NCBI GenBank assembly: GCA_051954935.1
Contig: JBQCHG010000082.1
Span: 29,440-93,439 of the forward strand
Length of the DNA: 64,000 nt
Direction of reading: 5' to 3'
Source: 66-474 sp051954935
GTDB lineage: Bacteria > Pseudomonadota > Gammaproteobacteria > Xanthomonadales > Rhodanobacteraceae
Shown: in pieces, positions 18,426-27,850 of the stretch
How positions within the stretch are numbered: the stretch's first letter is position 1
Layout of the letters: each line of letters starts with the position of its first letter
Translations under genes and position numbers: made by a program
The notes under the pieces: model-generated
Told to the model about the DNA's origin: nothing
What the model saw: only the letters and a program-made list of their open reading frames with translations
Database searches by the model: none

Positions 18426-19072
18426 TGCCCCGCTCCCAGCGAAATCGGCACCCCGGAACCATTGCCGGCGCGCAGCGGTACCAGCATTTCCGGGAAACCC
18501 ACGCGTCCGCCCCAATCGGGATCGGCGACGATGTGCACCGCCAGCGGCAGGCCGTTGGTGCTGTGCCAGATCCGCTGCCATTTCGCCGGCGCGTTGCCCT
18601 GCGCGGCGACGAGGTATTCGAAACCGGGATCGGTGACATGTTCGAGCAGGGTTTCCGGTTTCGAATCCGGCGAGACGGTATCGCCGGACAGCGGCGCGTA
18701 GGTCAGCTGCAGCGTGTAATCGTTGCTTCCGGACTCGCGCACGAATTTCAAGGTCTGCACGAACAGCCCGCCATCGCCGAGCTGCGCCGGCATCGGCGCC
18801 ACGTAGGTCAGCGACAACGGATCGCCGGTGAACATGCGCGCCGCCTGGTCCTTCGCCGGCACGAACGCCTGCGGTTGCGCGCCGCCGAGATAATTGCGCA
18901 GGAAGGCCTGTACCGCGCGCACGCGATCGCTGCGCTCTGTCAAGGCCTCCGCGCTGCGGGTCAGGCGCGCGCCGGTGCGCAACGCGCCCCACACGCCCAC
19001 CATCGTCATCGCCATCAGCACCAGCGCGAGCAGGATCTCGAGGAGGGTGAAGCCGGAAGCGCGGCGGCTCAT
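18422..19072 (-). CDS. gspJ: Type II secretion minor pseudopilin J
   Basis: This 216-residue prepilin begins MSRRASGFTLLEILLALVLM, the classic type IV prepilin cleavage site GFTLLE with a hydrophobic helix. The globular part (AQPQAFVPAKD..., SLTYVAPMPAQLGDGGL) fits GspJ in length. It works at the pseudopilus tip with GspI and GspK after cleavage by prepilin peptidase GspO/PilD, which is not encoded here. It overlaps both neighbours by 4 bp. Confidence 0.92.
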   Translation of the reverse strand: MSRRASGFTLLEILLALVLMAMTMVGVWGALRTGARLTRSAEALTERSDRVRAVQAFLRNYLGGAQPQAFVPAKDQAARMFTGDPLSLTYVAPMPAQLGDGGLFVQTLKFVRESGSNDYTLQLTYAPLSGDTVSPDSKPETLLEHVTDPGFEYLVAAQGNAPAKWQRIWHSTNGLPLAVHIVADPDWGGRVGFPEMLVPLRAGNGSGVPISLGAGQ

Positions 19073-19497
19073 GGCTGCAGCGCCTGCTGCGCGCGCAGGG
19101 TGGAAAAGTGCAGCGTGCGACCACCGCCGTAGCGCACGTCCAGGTCCATCCGGAACAGGTCTATGCCGTTGCTCACGAGCGGCTGCGCGGGCGACGTCGC
19201 GAAACCATTCGCGGACGGCGGCGCAGGTAGCGTGAATTTGCTCGTGCGCAACTGCCAGGTCGCACCATCGGCGAAGCGCCCCTGCTGCACGCCGTTGCGC
19301 AGCGGCAGCACCAATCCCTGCTCGTCCAGCAGTGATTGCGCTTCCAGCGTCGCGGTGGTGAGCGCTTCGCCACGCAGGCTGTTGCCCAGTGCGCCGCTCA
19401 TCGCGCGCAACCCGATCGCGAAGGCGAACGCCAGCAGCGCGATCGCGGCGAGGACCTCGAGGAGGGTGAAGCCGCGATGGCCGGATCGGGCTTTCAC
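19069..19497 (-). CDS. gspI: Type II secretion minor pseudopilin I
   Basis: This 142-residue prepilin has the N-terminus MKARSGHRGFTLLEVLAAIALLAFAF. The region ATLEAQSLLDEQG near 60 matches the GspI pattern, where a minor pilin contacts GspJ and GspK. It is slightly longer than usual for GspI (about 120-130 residues). It is translationally coupled by ATGA overlaps to gspH and gspJ. Confidence 0.9.
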   Translation of the reverse strand: MKARSGHRGFTLLEVLAAIALLAFAFAIGLRAMSGALGNSLRGEALTTATLEAQSLLDEQGLVLPLRNGVQQGRFADGATWQLRTSKFTLPAPPSANGFATSPAQPLVSNGIDLFRMDLDVRYGGGRTLHFSTLRAQQALQP

Positions 19498-19940
19498 TGC
19501 GTCGCCACTTGGCTCATCGCCACTGCGCCGGTCAGCCAGTCCACGTCGATCCGCATCTCGCGGTTCTTGCGGACGAGTTCGATATTGCCACCGGTCGAGC
19601 TGCCGTCCGGGAAGAAGCGGATGCGCGCTTCACCCGGATGCTGCACGTCCTCGGCCGCCGAGGTTACGTGCAGCACGGTTCCACCCGGGATGCCCTGCGG
19701 CTCGCGCCCGGGCGAGGCGAACGTGCGCGCGTTCAGATCCAGCGTGAACCATTGCGGCCGGTGCTCCACCAGCGCGCGCGTGCGCGTGTGGCGCAGCGCG
19801 GCGGCGATGTCACGCGCGGAAGCATCCAGCCGCGCGCGATCCAGCCCACCGTCCAGGCTGAAGGCGGTCACCGCCAGCGCGATGCCCATCAGCGCCAGTA
19901 CGGCGAGTATTTCCAGCAAGGTGAAGCCGCGCTGCTTCAT
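19494..19940 (-). CDS. gspH: Type II secretion minor pseudopilin H
   Basis: This 148-residue prepilin begins MKQRGFTLLEILAVLALMG. The following helix ARLDASARDIAAALRHTRTRALVEHRP and the beta-rich C-terminus (ARIRFFPDGSSTGGNIELVR) match the GspH/FimT family. It joins the core pseudopilus to the tip complex. It starts 9 bp after gspG and overlaps gspI by 4 bp. Confidence 0.92.
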   Translation of the reverse strand: MKQRGFTLLEILAVLALMGIALAVTAFSLDGGLDRARLDASARDIAAALRHTRTRALVEHRPQWFTLDLNARTFASPGREPQGIPGGTVLHVTSAAEDVQHPGEARIRFFPDGSSTGGNIELVRKNREMRIDVDWLTGAVAMSQVATQ

Positions 19941-19949
19941 CGCAAACGC

Positions 19950-20411
19950 TCACTGCTGCCAGTTCCCGTAATCCGCATCCACGCCTTCGCCGCCCGGCTT
20001 GCCGTCGCGGCCGTAGAAGACGATGTCGTACTGGCCGTGCTGGCCCGGGTACGTGTAACCGAACGGATGACCCCACGGATCCTTGAGGTCGCCGGCCTTG
20101 GCATACGGACCGTTCCACGACGGCGCGTCGGCCGGCTTGGTCAGCAGGTCCTGCAACTCCTTCGGCGGCGACCCGTTGTCGAGCATGTAAGCGTCGATGT
20201 CCTGGCTGAGTTTCTGCACCTGCAGCTTGCCGGCCTTGTAATCGGCCTTGGTCACGCTGCCACTGATCGAACGCGCGACGATCGTCGCGACGATGCCGAG
20301 CAGCACGATCACCGCGAGCATTTCCAGCAAGGTGAAGCCTCGCGCCGCCACTCTTCCGGCACGAACCCCGACTGCCGGGTTCGGAGTCCCGGTCGATTTC
20401 AATAAAGGCAT
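19950..20411 (-). CDS. gspG: Major pseudopilin G
   Basis: GspG is the main subunit of the periplasmic pseudopilus. The 153-residue protein has a 25-residue leader ending AARG before FTLLEMLAVIVLLGIV. The family block PPKELQDLL...GPYAKAGDLKDPWGHPFGYTYPG follows, and the C-terminus (EGVDADYGNWQQ) is probably calcium-binding. I chose ATG 20411, which has AGAGGG about 6 bp upstream. An in-frame ATG at 20450 would overlap the gspF stop as ATGA and give a 38-residue leader; this is a real alternative, given the overlaps elsewhere in the operon. Confidence 0.94.
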   Translation of the reverse strand: MPLLKSTGTPNPAVGVRAGRVAARGFTLLEMLAVIVLLGIVATIVARSISGSVTKADYKAGKLQVQKLSQDIDAYMLDNGSPPKELQDLLTKPADAPSWNGPYAKAGDLKDPWGHPFGYTYPGQHGQYDIVFYGRDGKPGGEGVDADYGNWQQ

Positions 20412-20446
20412 GTCGAACCCTCTGCGGTTTGAAGTGATGTTGAAGA

Positions 20447-21658
20447 TCATTGGATGTTTCCCGTGAGGCTCAGGAGCGGCAGCAGGATCGCCAGCATGAT
20501 GCCGGCCACCAGCACGGCCATGATGATGGTCAGCACCGGCACCAGCGCCGAGAGCATCTTGTCTATCGCACCGCGCACCTGGCCGTCGTAGGTATCGGCT
20601 GCGCGCAGCAGCATCTGGTCGAGCGTGCCCGATTCCTCGCCCACCGCGGCGATCTGCACCGCGAGCTTAGGAAAACCGGTGTGCGCCGCCAGCGCGCGCG
20701 ACAATGCCTCGCCGCCCTTGACCGCTTCGGTAACCGGCTCCAGCTGCGCGGCCAGTTCGCGGTTGGCGACGACCTGGCGCGCGATCCCGAGCGCGCTCAG
20801 CAGCGGCACGCCGTTCTTCAGCAGACTACCGAGCGTGCGCATCAGTCGCGCGGTTTCCACTTTCAGCAGCAGCGGGCCGAACACGCGCGCGCGCAGCAGG
20901 CGAGCATCCAGTCCGCGCCGCGCGACCGGCTCGCGCAAGCGCGCCTGCGTGTAGATGCCCGCGATGATCAGCAGCGCCAGCACGATCCAGCCCCAGTCGT
21001 GCAGGAACGAACCGAGCGCCATCAGCACGCGCGTGACCAGCGGCACCGGCACGTTCATGTCGGCGAAGATCGGCACGAACTGCGGCACCACGAATGCCAG
21101 CAGCAGCACCAGCGAGCCGAGTACGCCGAACAGCAGGAACGCCGGATACACCAGTGCGCCGATCACGCTCTCGCGCAACGACCGCGCGCGTTCGAGGTAA
21201 TCGGCCAGACGTTTGAGCGTTTCGTCCAGCGCCCCGCCTGCTTCGCCGGCGCGCACCATGCTGACGTACAGCCGCGAAAACGCGCCGTGCTCTTCCTCCA
21301 GCGCATGCGACAGCGAGGCACCGCCGCGGACGCGTTCGCGCACGCGCATCACCACATTGCGCGCACGTTCGCCTTCGGGCAGCTCCAGCAGCAGTTGCAG
21401 CGAGCGGTCCAGCGGCAGGCCCGCACCGAGCAAGGTACCGAGCTGCTGCGTGAACTGCACCAGCGCGGCGCCCGACAACGGTTGTCGCTGCCAGCGCTTG
21501 AACAGCGACCCGCCGCCGGCTTCCGCGTCATCCGCGGCGAGCGGCACGTTGCCCTGCTCCTGCAGACGCGCGACGACATCCTCGACGGTCGGCGCATCCA
21601 TGCGGCCTTCGACGACTTCGCCGGCGGGGGTAACGGCCTTGTAGTGGAATTGCGGCAT
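20447..21658 (-). CDS. gspF: Type II secretion inner-membrane protein F
   Basis: This 403-residue polytopic platform protein has two repeated T2SF domains (about residues 70-192 and 273-395). Each carries the pattern LGTLLGAGLPL... or LGSLLKNGVPLLSAL.... Three long membrane helices lie near 170-190, 220-238 and 375-397. It links the GspE ATPase to pseudopilus assembly. It starts 7 bp after gspE. Confidence 0.95.
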   Translation of the reverse strand: MPQFHYKAVTPAGEVVEGRMDAPTVEDVVARLQEQGNVPLAADDAEAGGGSLFKRWQRQPLSGAALVQFTQQLGTLLGAGLPLDRSLQLLLELPEGERARNVVMRVRERVRGGASLSHALEEEHGAFSRLYVSMVRAGEAGGALDETLKRLADYLERARSLRESVIGALVYPAFLLFGVLGSLVLLLAFVVPQFVPIFADMNVPVPLVTRVLMALGSFLHDWGWIVLALLIIAGIYTQARLREPVARRGLDARLLRARVFGPLLLKVETARLMRTLGSLLKNGVPLLSALGIARQVVANRELAAQLEPVTEAVKGGEALSRALAAHTGFPKLAVQIAAVGEESGTLDQMLLRAADTYDGQVRGAIDKMLSALVPVLTIIMAVLVAGIMLAILLPLLSLTGNIQ

Positions 21659-21665
21659 GCGCGGC

Positions 21666-23393
21666 TCAGGCTTCCTGCGTCACACGCAGGACCTCCTCGA
21701 TCGTCGTCTGACCGGCGAGCGCCTTGCGCAGGCCGTCCTCGTACATCGTGCGCATCCCCTCGGCGCGCGCTGCGCGCTCGATCTCGCTCGCATCCGCGCG
21801 CTGCATCACCAGCCGCCTCAGCGGATCGCTGAGCGTCAGCTGTTCGATGATCGCCAGGCGGCCGCGATAGCCGCTGGGATTTTCGGCGGAACCACGCGGC
21901 CGGTACAGCCGCAACGGACGCTGGTCGGTGAGCTTGTCGAGACCCAGTTCCCTCACCATTTCCGGCAGCGGTTCGTAAGCTTCGGCGGTTTCCGGATCGA
22001 GCCGGCGCACCAACCGCTGCGCGAGGATCGCATTCACCGTGGAGGCCAGCAGGTAGTCCTCGACGCCCATGTCCAGCAGGCGGGTCAATCCGCCCGCCGC
22101 CGAATTGGTGTGCAGCGTGGAGAGCACCAAGTGTCCGGTGAGCGCGGACTGGATCGCGATCTTGCAGGTCTCCAGGTCGCGCATCTCGCCGATCATGATC
22201 ACGTCCGGGTCCTGCCGCACGATCGAACGCAGGGCGCCGGCAAAATCCAGCCCGATCGCCGGCTTCACCTGCATCTGGTTGATGCCTTCGAGCTGGTATT
22301 CGACCGGGTCCTCGACCGTGATGATCTTGCGATCCGGCGTGTTGATCTTCGACAGCGCGGTGTAGAGCGTGGTGGTCTTGCCGGACCCCGTGGGGCCCGT
22401 GACCAGCAGGATGCCGTGCGGCTGCTCCAGCACCTGCAGGAACTGCGGCAGTGTATGTTCGTCGAAACCGAGCGCGGCGAAATCCAGCACCACGTTGCCG
22501 CGATCAAGGATGCGCATCACCACCGACTCGCCGAAGCTGGTCGGGATGCACGACACGCGCAGGTCCAATTCCTTGCCCTGCACGCGCAGCATGATGCGAC
22601 CGTCCTGCGGCAGGCGGCGCTCGGCAATGTTCATGCGTGCCATGATCTTGATGCGCGAAATCACCGCTGCGGTGCTGGACGCCGGCGGCGCTTCCACCTC
22701 GTGCAGCACGCCGTCGATGCGATACCGCACCTTCAGGCGATTTTCGAAAGGCTCGATGTGGATGTCGGATGCGCGTGCTTCCACCGCGCGCTGGATCAGC
22801 AGATTCACCAGGCGGATAACCGGGGCCTCGGAAGCGAGGTCGCGCAGGTGCTCGATGTCGTCTTCGCCGCCGGCGCTTTCGCCATCCATGCCTTCCACGA
22901 TCGCGCCCAGCGCGCTGCGGCCCTGGCCATGCCAGCGCTCGATCAGGTCGTCGATTTCCGAGCGCAACGCGATGCGAAGCACCACCGGCTTGCCGGCCGC
23001 CAGCGCCACGGCCTGCAACGGATAGGAGTCGCCCGGATCGGCCACGGCCAATTCCAGCGCGCCATCGCGCTCGCCGATCGGCACCACGTGATGCTGTTTC
23101 ATGAAACGCAGCGACAGTCCGTTGCCGGCGCTTTCAGGCGGTGCGTCCGGCGCCTCCTTCATCGCCAGCAGCGGCAGGTGCAGCGTTTCCGACCAGGCTT
23201 CGGCGAGGTCGCGCTCCGACACCAGGCCCAGCCGCGCCAACAGCGCGGTCAGCGTGCCGTCCGGCGATTCGGCGTGGATGCGCTCGGCGCGCGCGAGGTC
23301 CGATTCCTTCAGCTTGCCGCGCTCGACCAGCAGCGCGCACACGGGCACTTCCGCGCGGGTGTTCGGGGCAGAGGTTTGCGCGCTTGCTGACAT
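21666..23393 (-). CDS. gspE: Type II secretion ATPase E
   Basis: GspE is the cytoplasmic hexameric ATPase driving pseudopilus assembly. The 575-residue protein has an N-terminal MshEN/N1-type domain, then Walker A GPTGSGKTTT near 331, the Asp box VEDPVEYQL, Walker B DPDVIMIGEMRD and the His box LVLSTLHTNSAAGGLTRL. The C-terminal region, where many GspE proteins have a tetracysteine zinc site, reads RLYRPRGSAENPSGYRG and has no cysteines. ATG 23393 is chosen because a longer start at 23438 would overlap a TGCTAGACA extended -10-like sequence on the minus strand. It is the first gene of the operon. Confidence 0.95.
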   Translation of the reverse strand: MSASAQTSAPNTRAEVPVCALLVERGKLKESDLARAERIHAESPDGTLTALLARLGLVSERDLAEAWSETLHLPLLAMKEAPDAPPESAGNGLSLRFMKQHHVVPIGERDGALELAVADPGDSYPLQAVALAAGKPVVLRIALRSEIDDLIERWHGQGRSALGAIVEGMDGESAGGEDDIEHLRDLASEAPVIRLVNLLIQRAVEARASDIHIEPFENRLKVRYRIDGVLHEVEAPPASSTAAVISRIKIMARMNIAERRLPQDGRIMLRVQGKELDLRVSCIPTSFGESVVMRILDRGNVVLDFAALGFDEHTLPQFLQVLEQPHGILLVTGPTGSGKTTTLYTALSKINTPDRKIITVEDPVEYQLEGINQMQVKPAIGLDFAGALRSIVRQDPDVIMIGEMRDLETCKIAIQSALTGHLVLSTLHTNSAAGGLTRLLDMGVEDYLLASTVNAILAQRLVRRLDPETAEAYEPLPEMVRELGLDKLTDQRPLRLYRPRGSAENPSGYRGRLAIIEQLTLSDPLRRLVMQRADASEIERAARAEGMRTMYEDGLRKALAGQTTIEEVLRVTQEA

Positions 23394-23465
23394 GGGGAGG
23401 CCTGCTGCGCTCGAATTGTGAAAACTCTTGTCTAGCATATCCGGCGGTTGACCGCATGGAGCGGG

Positions 23466-23494
23466 AAAAAAACGGGCGGCCTGAAGCCGCCCGT
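23466..23494 (-). terminator. Rho-independent terminator of the small secreted protein gene
   Basis: On the minus strand, ACGGGCGGC-TTCAG-GCCGCCCGT is followed by a run of seven T. It lies 21 bp after the stop of the gene at 23516-23944 and before gspE. It should therefore insulate the T2SS operon from readthrough. Confidence 0.92.
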
Positions 23495-23515
23495 AGAACA
23501 GCCTGTGGCGTGTGG

Positions 23516-23944
23516 TCACATCGAGGACGAGCTGTCCTTCGTGTAACCCAGATGTACCGTGATCTTGTCGCCTTTCTTCAGGTTCTGCGAAGCGTTCGGG
23601 AAATGCAGCCGCAGGTTCATGCCTTCCGATTTGACGTGCACCATCCCGTTGCTGCTGACCGACTCGACCGTGCCGCTCATGCTGTGCTCGCCCATCATCT
23701 GCCCGTTGGACATGCTGGAACTCGACATGCTGCCGCTGCTGGAGCCGCTCTGCATAGACGAGCCGCTTGCCGTCGCGGACTGGGGGTTCTGCTGCAAGCT
23801 GCCCGAATGGGTCAATGCGCCCGATTGCGGATGCTGCATGCCGGTGTCCTGGGTGTCGGTGCTGCTTTGCGCCAGCGCCAGCGGCGCCGCGCAGGCCAGC
23901 ACTCCGGCGACCAGCAGCGACATCATTGACTGAGTGCGTTTCAT
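23516..23944 (-). CDS. Small secreted Ser/Met-rich protein of unknown function
   Basis: This 142-residue protein has a clear signal peptide (MKRTQSMMSLLVAGVLACAAPLALA, cleavage near 25). A low-complexity Ser/Gly/Met/Gln linker covers about 28-85. The C-terminal domain of about 55 residues (MSGTVESVSSNGMVHVKSEG...LRLHFPNASQNLKKGDKITVHLGY) is beta-rich and looks like a small OB/SH3-type barrel. AAGGAGGAGAAC before ATG 23944 is an excellent ribosome-binding site. It has its own terminator. I do not recognise a named family; periplasmic location is inferred. Confidence 0.85.
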   Translation of the reverse strand: MKRTQSMMSLLVAGVLACAAPLALAQSSTDTQDTGMQHPQSGALTHSGSLQQNPQSATASGSSMQSGSSSGSMSSSSMSNGQMMGEHSMSGTVESVSSNGMVHVKSEGMNLRLHFPNASQNLKKGDKITVHLGYTKDSSSSM

Positions 23945-24120
23945 GTTCTCCTCCTTGAATGTCTGACCCGTGGAGCCATCGGCTCGCGATGGCACCGACC
24001 AGTACAAACCCGCCGGCAAAAGCGGTCAAGGAGACGGCGAATTCCGTTCAGGCTGCCTGAACATCGCTCCGCAGGCTAGCCGTGCGAACCGCAAGCTTTC
24101 GTTGGGGGGACGCTAAGAAA

Positions 24121-24212
24121 GCATCAACTCTCGCGTTCACGGCTCCGCGACTCGTCTCTTTGTATTTGTCGTTCAAGCCCCGATCGGTATCCCGCGTGGC
24201 CTCGATTCAGGA
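24121..24212 (-). pseudogene. Decayed 3' fragment of an L-serine dehydratase gene
   Basis: Translated on the minus strand, this stretch reads IEATRDTDRGLND then KYKETSRGAVN. That aligns without gaps to the end of the intact SdaA nearby (IRTMRDTGRDMKD then KYKETSRGGLA). A stop codon lies immediately upstream in this frame and no gene-length frame exists. Weaker similarity in another frame (SMGSSFQG versus AMGSVKAI) suggests the remnant may extend to about 24300. It is the end of a second, diverged sdaA copy on the far side of the MBL gene. Confidence 0.8.
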
Positions 24213-24300
24213 GATCTGCGCCGACGCCCTGTGAATCGGACATCGCAGAGACGGAGCGAACCGTGTTGCCCTGGAAGCTGGAACCCATGGAGTGGACAAA

Positions 24301-25770
24301 ATGCAATTCCGGGTCTTGTCGCATGCAGGTTTGGAGATAGTCGGCGGCAGCAAGAGCCTCGTCTGTGATCCGTGGCTGGTCGGCAGCGCCTATTGGCGCT
24401 CATGGTGGAATTATCCACCGGTCTCGTCCGAAGTCATCGGATCGCTCAAGCCGGATTTCATCTACCTGACGCATATCCATTGGGACCATTTCCAGGGGGC
24501 ATCCCTGCGCAAGTTCCCGGCCTCAACGAAGATATTGATCCCGAAGTCGCCGTGCCTGCGCATGCGCGACGATCTGCATTACCTTGGATTTCACAATGTC
24601 CAGGAGCTGAAGCATGGCGAAACCGTCGAGCTCGAACCCGGCTTCACCTTGACGTGCTATCACTTCGGAATATTTCTAGACAGCGCCATCGTCGTCGAGC
24701 ACGCCGGAACCGTTTTGCTCAATGCCAACGACACCAAGGTCATGGGCCTGCCGTTGCAGCAAATCATCGGCAATCACCCCGCCATCGACTTCGTGCTCCG
24801 AAGCCACAGCTCTGCCAATTCCCGCGCGTGTTGGCACATCATCGATGACCCGAAGCAAACAGTTGACGACCAGGCCGGCTACGCAAGGGACTTTGCGGCG
24901 TTCGCCCGCGCGGTCGGAGCGACTTATGCGATTCCGTTTGCCAGCAACCATTGCTATCTGCACAAGGAGACATACCCGTTCAATTCCCTTGTAACGACCC
25001 CGAGCATGGTCCGGGACTTCTTCGAGCAGCACGACATACAGCGCCCGATCCTGAAAGTCATGCTGTCGGGCGATTCGTGGTCAAGCGAGGACGGGTTTCA
25101 CATTGCGAGCAGTGAGTGGTTCGCTCGCCGCGACGAATTGCTGCAGGCATATCAGGCGGACAAATCGAAGACGCTGGATGCGTTTTACGCGATGGAGGCC
25201 AGGACGACTGTTTCGTCCGAAGAGGTCAAGGAATACTTCAATCGCCTGTTCAAGGCCGTGCCGTACTTGCTGAGGCGGTTGTTCAAGGACCGATCCGTCC
25301 TGTACGTCATCAACACGGCCACGACAAGACTGCTTTATGAAGTCGATTTTTCCAAGCGCATCGTTCGTGAGCGGCAATCTTTCGACGACCAGCGCGACCC
25401 GATGCAGATCCACCTGCCGGCTTTCATATTCAAGTGCTGCATGGAGCGCGATTTGTTTTCCCAAATGCCCATCAGCAAACGCCTGAAGTATCGCGTTACA
25501 GCCTCGAACAGGAAGTATATTGCGCGGTTGCAAATCCTGTTTGCCTTGTATGAGGCCAGGATGTTGCCGTTACGCAGCATGCTCAACAGGCGTTACCTCG
25601 AAGCGCTGTTCAGCCGCTGGAGGGAGTGGCTCCTCTATTTCCAGATCGTGTTCGGGCTCGCGACACGCAGCTTCAACATGCAGAATCTGCAGGAGCACAT
25701 TCTCGATTCGAACCGCAGGAAGACCGAAAGCAGATCCTTCGCGACCGCCGCAGCCGTCCAGCGCGATTGA
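24301..25770 (+). CDS. Metallo-beta-lactamase-fold protein related to CMP-N-acetylneuraminate hydroxylase, without a Rieske domain
   Basis: This 489-residue cytoplasmic protein has the MBL metal motif THIHWDH at residues 57-63. It is preceded by LVCDPWLVGSAYWRSWWNYP, and PFASNHCYLHKE lies further on. The pattern DPWLxGxA...WW...LTHxHxDH...PFAxxxxxxH recalls the catalytic domain of CMP-Neu5Ac hydroxylases (CMAH). The N-terminal Rieske [2Fe-2S] domain of CMAH is absent. The C-terminal 200 residues are helical and basic. Base composition is visibly more AT-rich than its neighbours, and it is flanked by an sdaA remnant and intact sdaA, both signs of transfer. ATG 24301 has GGAG 8 bp upstream; GTG 24292 is possible. 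The substrate is unknown. Confidence 0.8.
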   Translation: MQFRVLSHAGLEIVGGSKSLVCDPWLVGSAYWRSWWNYPPVSSEVIGSLKPDFIYLTHIHWDHFQGASLRKFPASTKILIPKSPCLRMRDDLHYLGFHNVQELKHGETVELEPGFTLTCYHFGIFLDSAIVVEHAGTVLLNANDTKVMGLPLQQIIGNHPAIDFVLRSHSSANSRACWHIIDDPKQTVDDQAGYARDFAAFARAVGATYAIPFASNHCYLHKETYPFNSLVTTPSMVRDFFEQHDIQRPILKVMLSGDSWSSEDGFHIASSEWFARRDELLQAYQADKSKTLDAFYAMEARTTVSSEEVKEYFNRLFKAVPYLLRRLFKDRSVLYVINTATTRLLYEVDFSKRIVRERQSFDDQRDPMQIHLPAFIFKCCMERDLFSQMPISKRLKYRVTASNRKYIARLQILFALYEARMLPLRSMLNRRYLEALFSRWREWLLYFQIVFGLATRSFNMQNLQEHILDSNRRKTESRSFATAAAVQRD

Positions 25771-25933
25771 CCGTTCGGATCATGCAAGCGTCAGTTGGCG
25801 GTATCGATCCGCGGGGCCGCCCGAGTCGGCAGGCAGGCGCAGGGACAGAGAAGCTCCGCGCCCGAAGATCGGTCGCGCCACGTCATTGCAAGCAGGGGAG
25901 CGCAATCCCTGTTTGACGGGACATCGACGCCTG

Positions 25934-27316
<1,383 letters not shown>

Positions 27317-27526
27317 GCTGATCAATATGGGGATGGAAGCGCAGCTATTCTACGCCGTTCATTTTCGCGATCGTCCGTGATCGCTGCACGAAATTGCTTG
27401 ACCGCAAGCTTTTGAGTCGCCGCATCATGGACACCAGAAGCGGCCATCCGTGGCCACACTCTGAAGAACAGTACGCTCTTGAATTCTGTTCTTTACATAT
27501 CCCCACCAGCTCCGGATTGCCCGCGT

Positions 27527-27754
27527 ATGTTGACCCTCTATCAGCGCGACGACTGCAAGCTGTGCGACGAGGCGATTGCGCTGCTCGCGGCCATGCGCGC
27601 GCCGGAATTCGCGAGCGTTTGGATAGACGACGATCCCGAACTGGAAATCCGCTACGGCGAGCGCGTGCCGGTGCTGCGGGACGAGGCCAGTGGGCGCGAG
27701 CTGGGGTGGCCGTTCGACGTCGAGGCGCTGCGCGCATTCCTCAATTCGATGTAG
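27527..27754 (+). CDS. Glutaredoxin-like protein (DUF836 type)
   Basis: This 75-residue thioredoxin-fold protein begins MLTLYQRDDCKLCDEAIALL, with a CxxC redox motif at residues 10-13. The cis-Pro region is YGERVPVLRD. Such small glutaredoxin-like proteins are widespread, but their partners are mostly unknown. An in-frame extension starting 16 codons upstream is unlikely. The stop codon TAG lies inside a REP-like element (GATGTAGGAGCGC), so the element abuts the gene exactly at its end. Confidence 0.9.
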   Translation: MLTLYQRDDCKLCDEAIALLAAMRAPEFASVWIDDDPELEIRYGERVPVLRDEASGRELGWPFDVEALRAFLNSM

Positions 27755-27773
27755 GAGCGCGCCTGCGCGCGAC
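27750..27773. repeat. REP-like palindrome, forward copy
   Basis: TGTAGGAGCGCGCCTGCGCG followed by CGAC. It supplies the TAG stop of the glutaredoxin-like gene. It pairs with the inverted copy at 27824-27850, giving a BIME-like REP pair about 100 bp long between two convergent genes. Confidence 0.8.
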
Positions 27774-27823
27774 AGGTCGACTCTAATTTCCATGGAGCGC
27801 CGTGTCCGCTGCAAGAACCTCGT

Positions 27824-27850
27824 GGCCGCGCGCAGGTGCGCTCCTACATC
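27824..27850. repeat. REP-like palindrome, inverted copy
   Basis: GGCCGCGCGCAGGTGCGCTC then CTACATC is the reverse complement of the forward copy with small changes. It supplies the TAG stop (read on the minus strand) of the YceI gene at 27844-28395. Confidence 0.8.

Noticed and set aside
23394..24029. Upstream extension of gspE to a 787-residue protein
   Set aside because: The extension runs through a terminator and through another gene on the same strand, and would cover the likely gspE promoter.
24124..24324. A 66-codon open frame over the sdaA remnant
   Set aside because: The recognisable SdaA peptide is in a different frame with a stop. This frame shows no conserved features.
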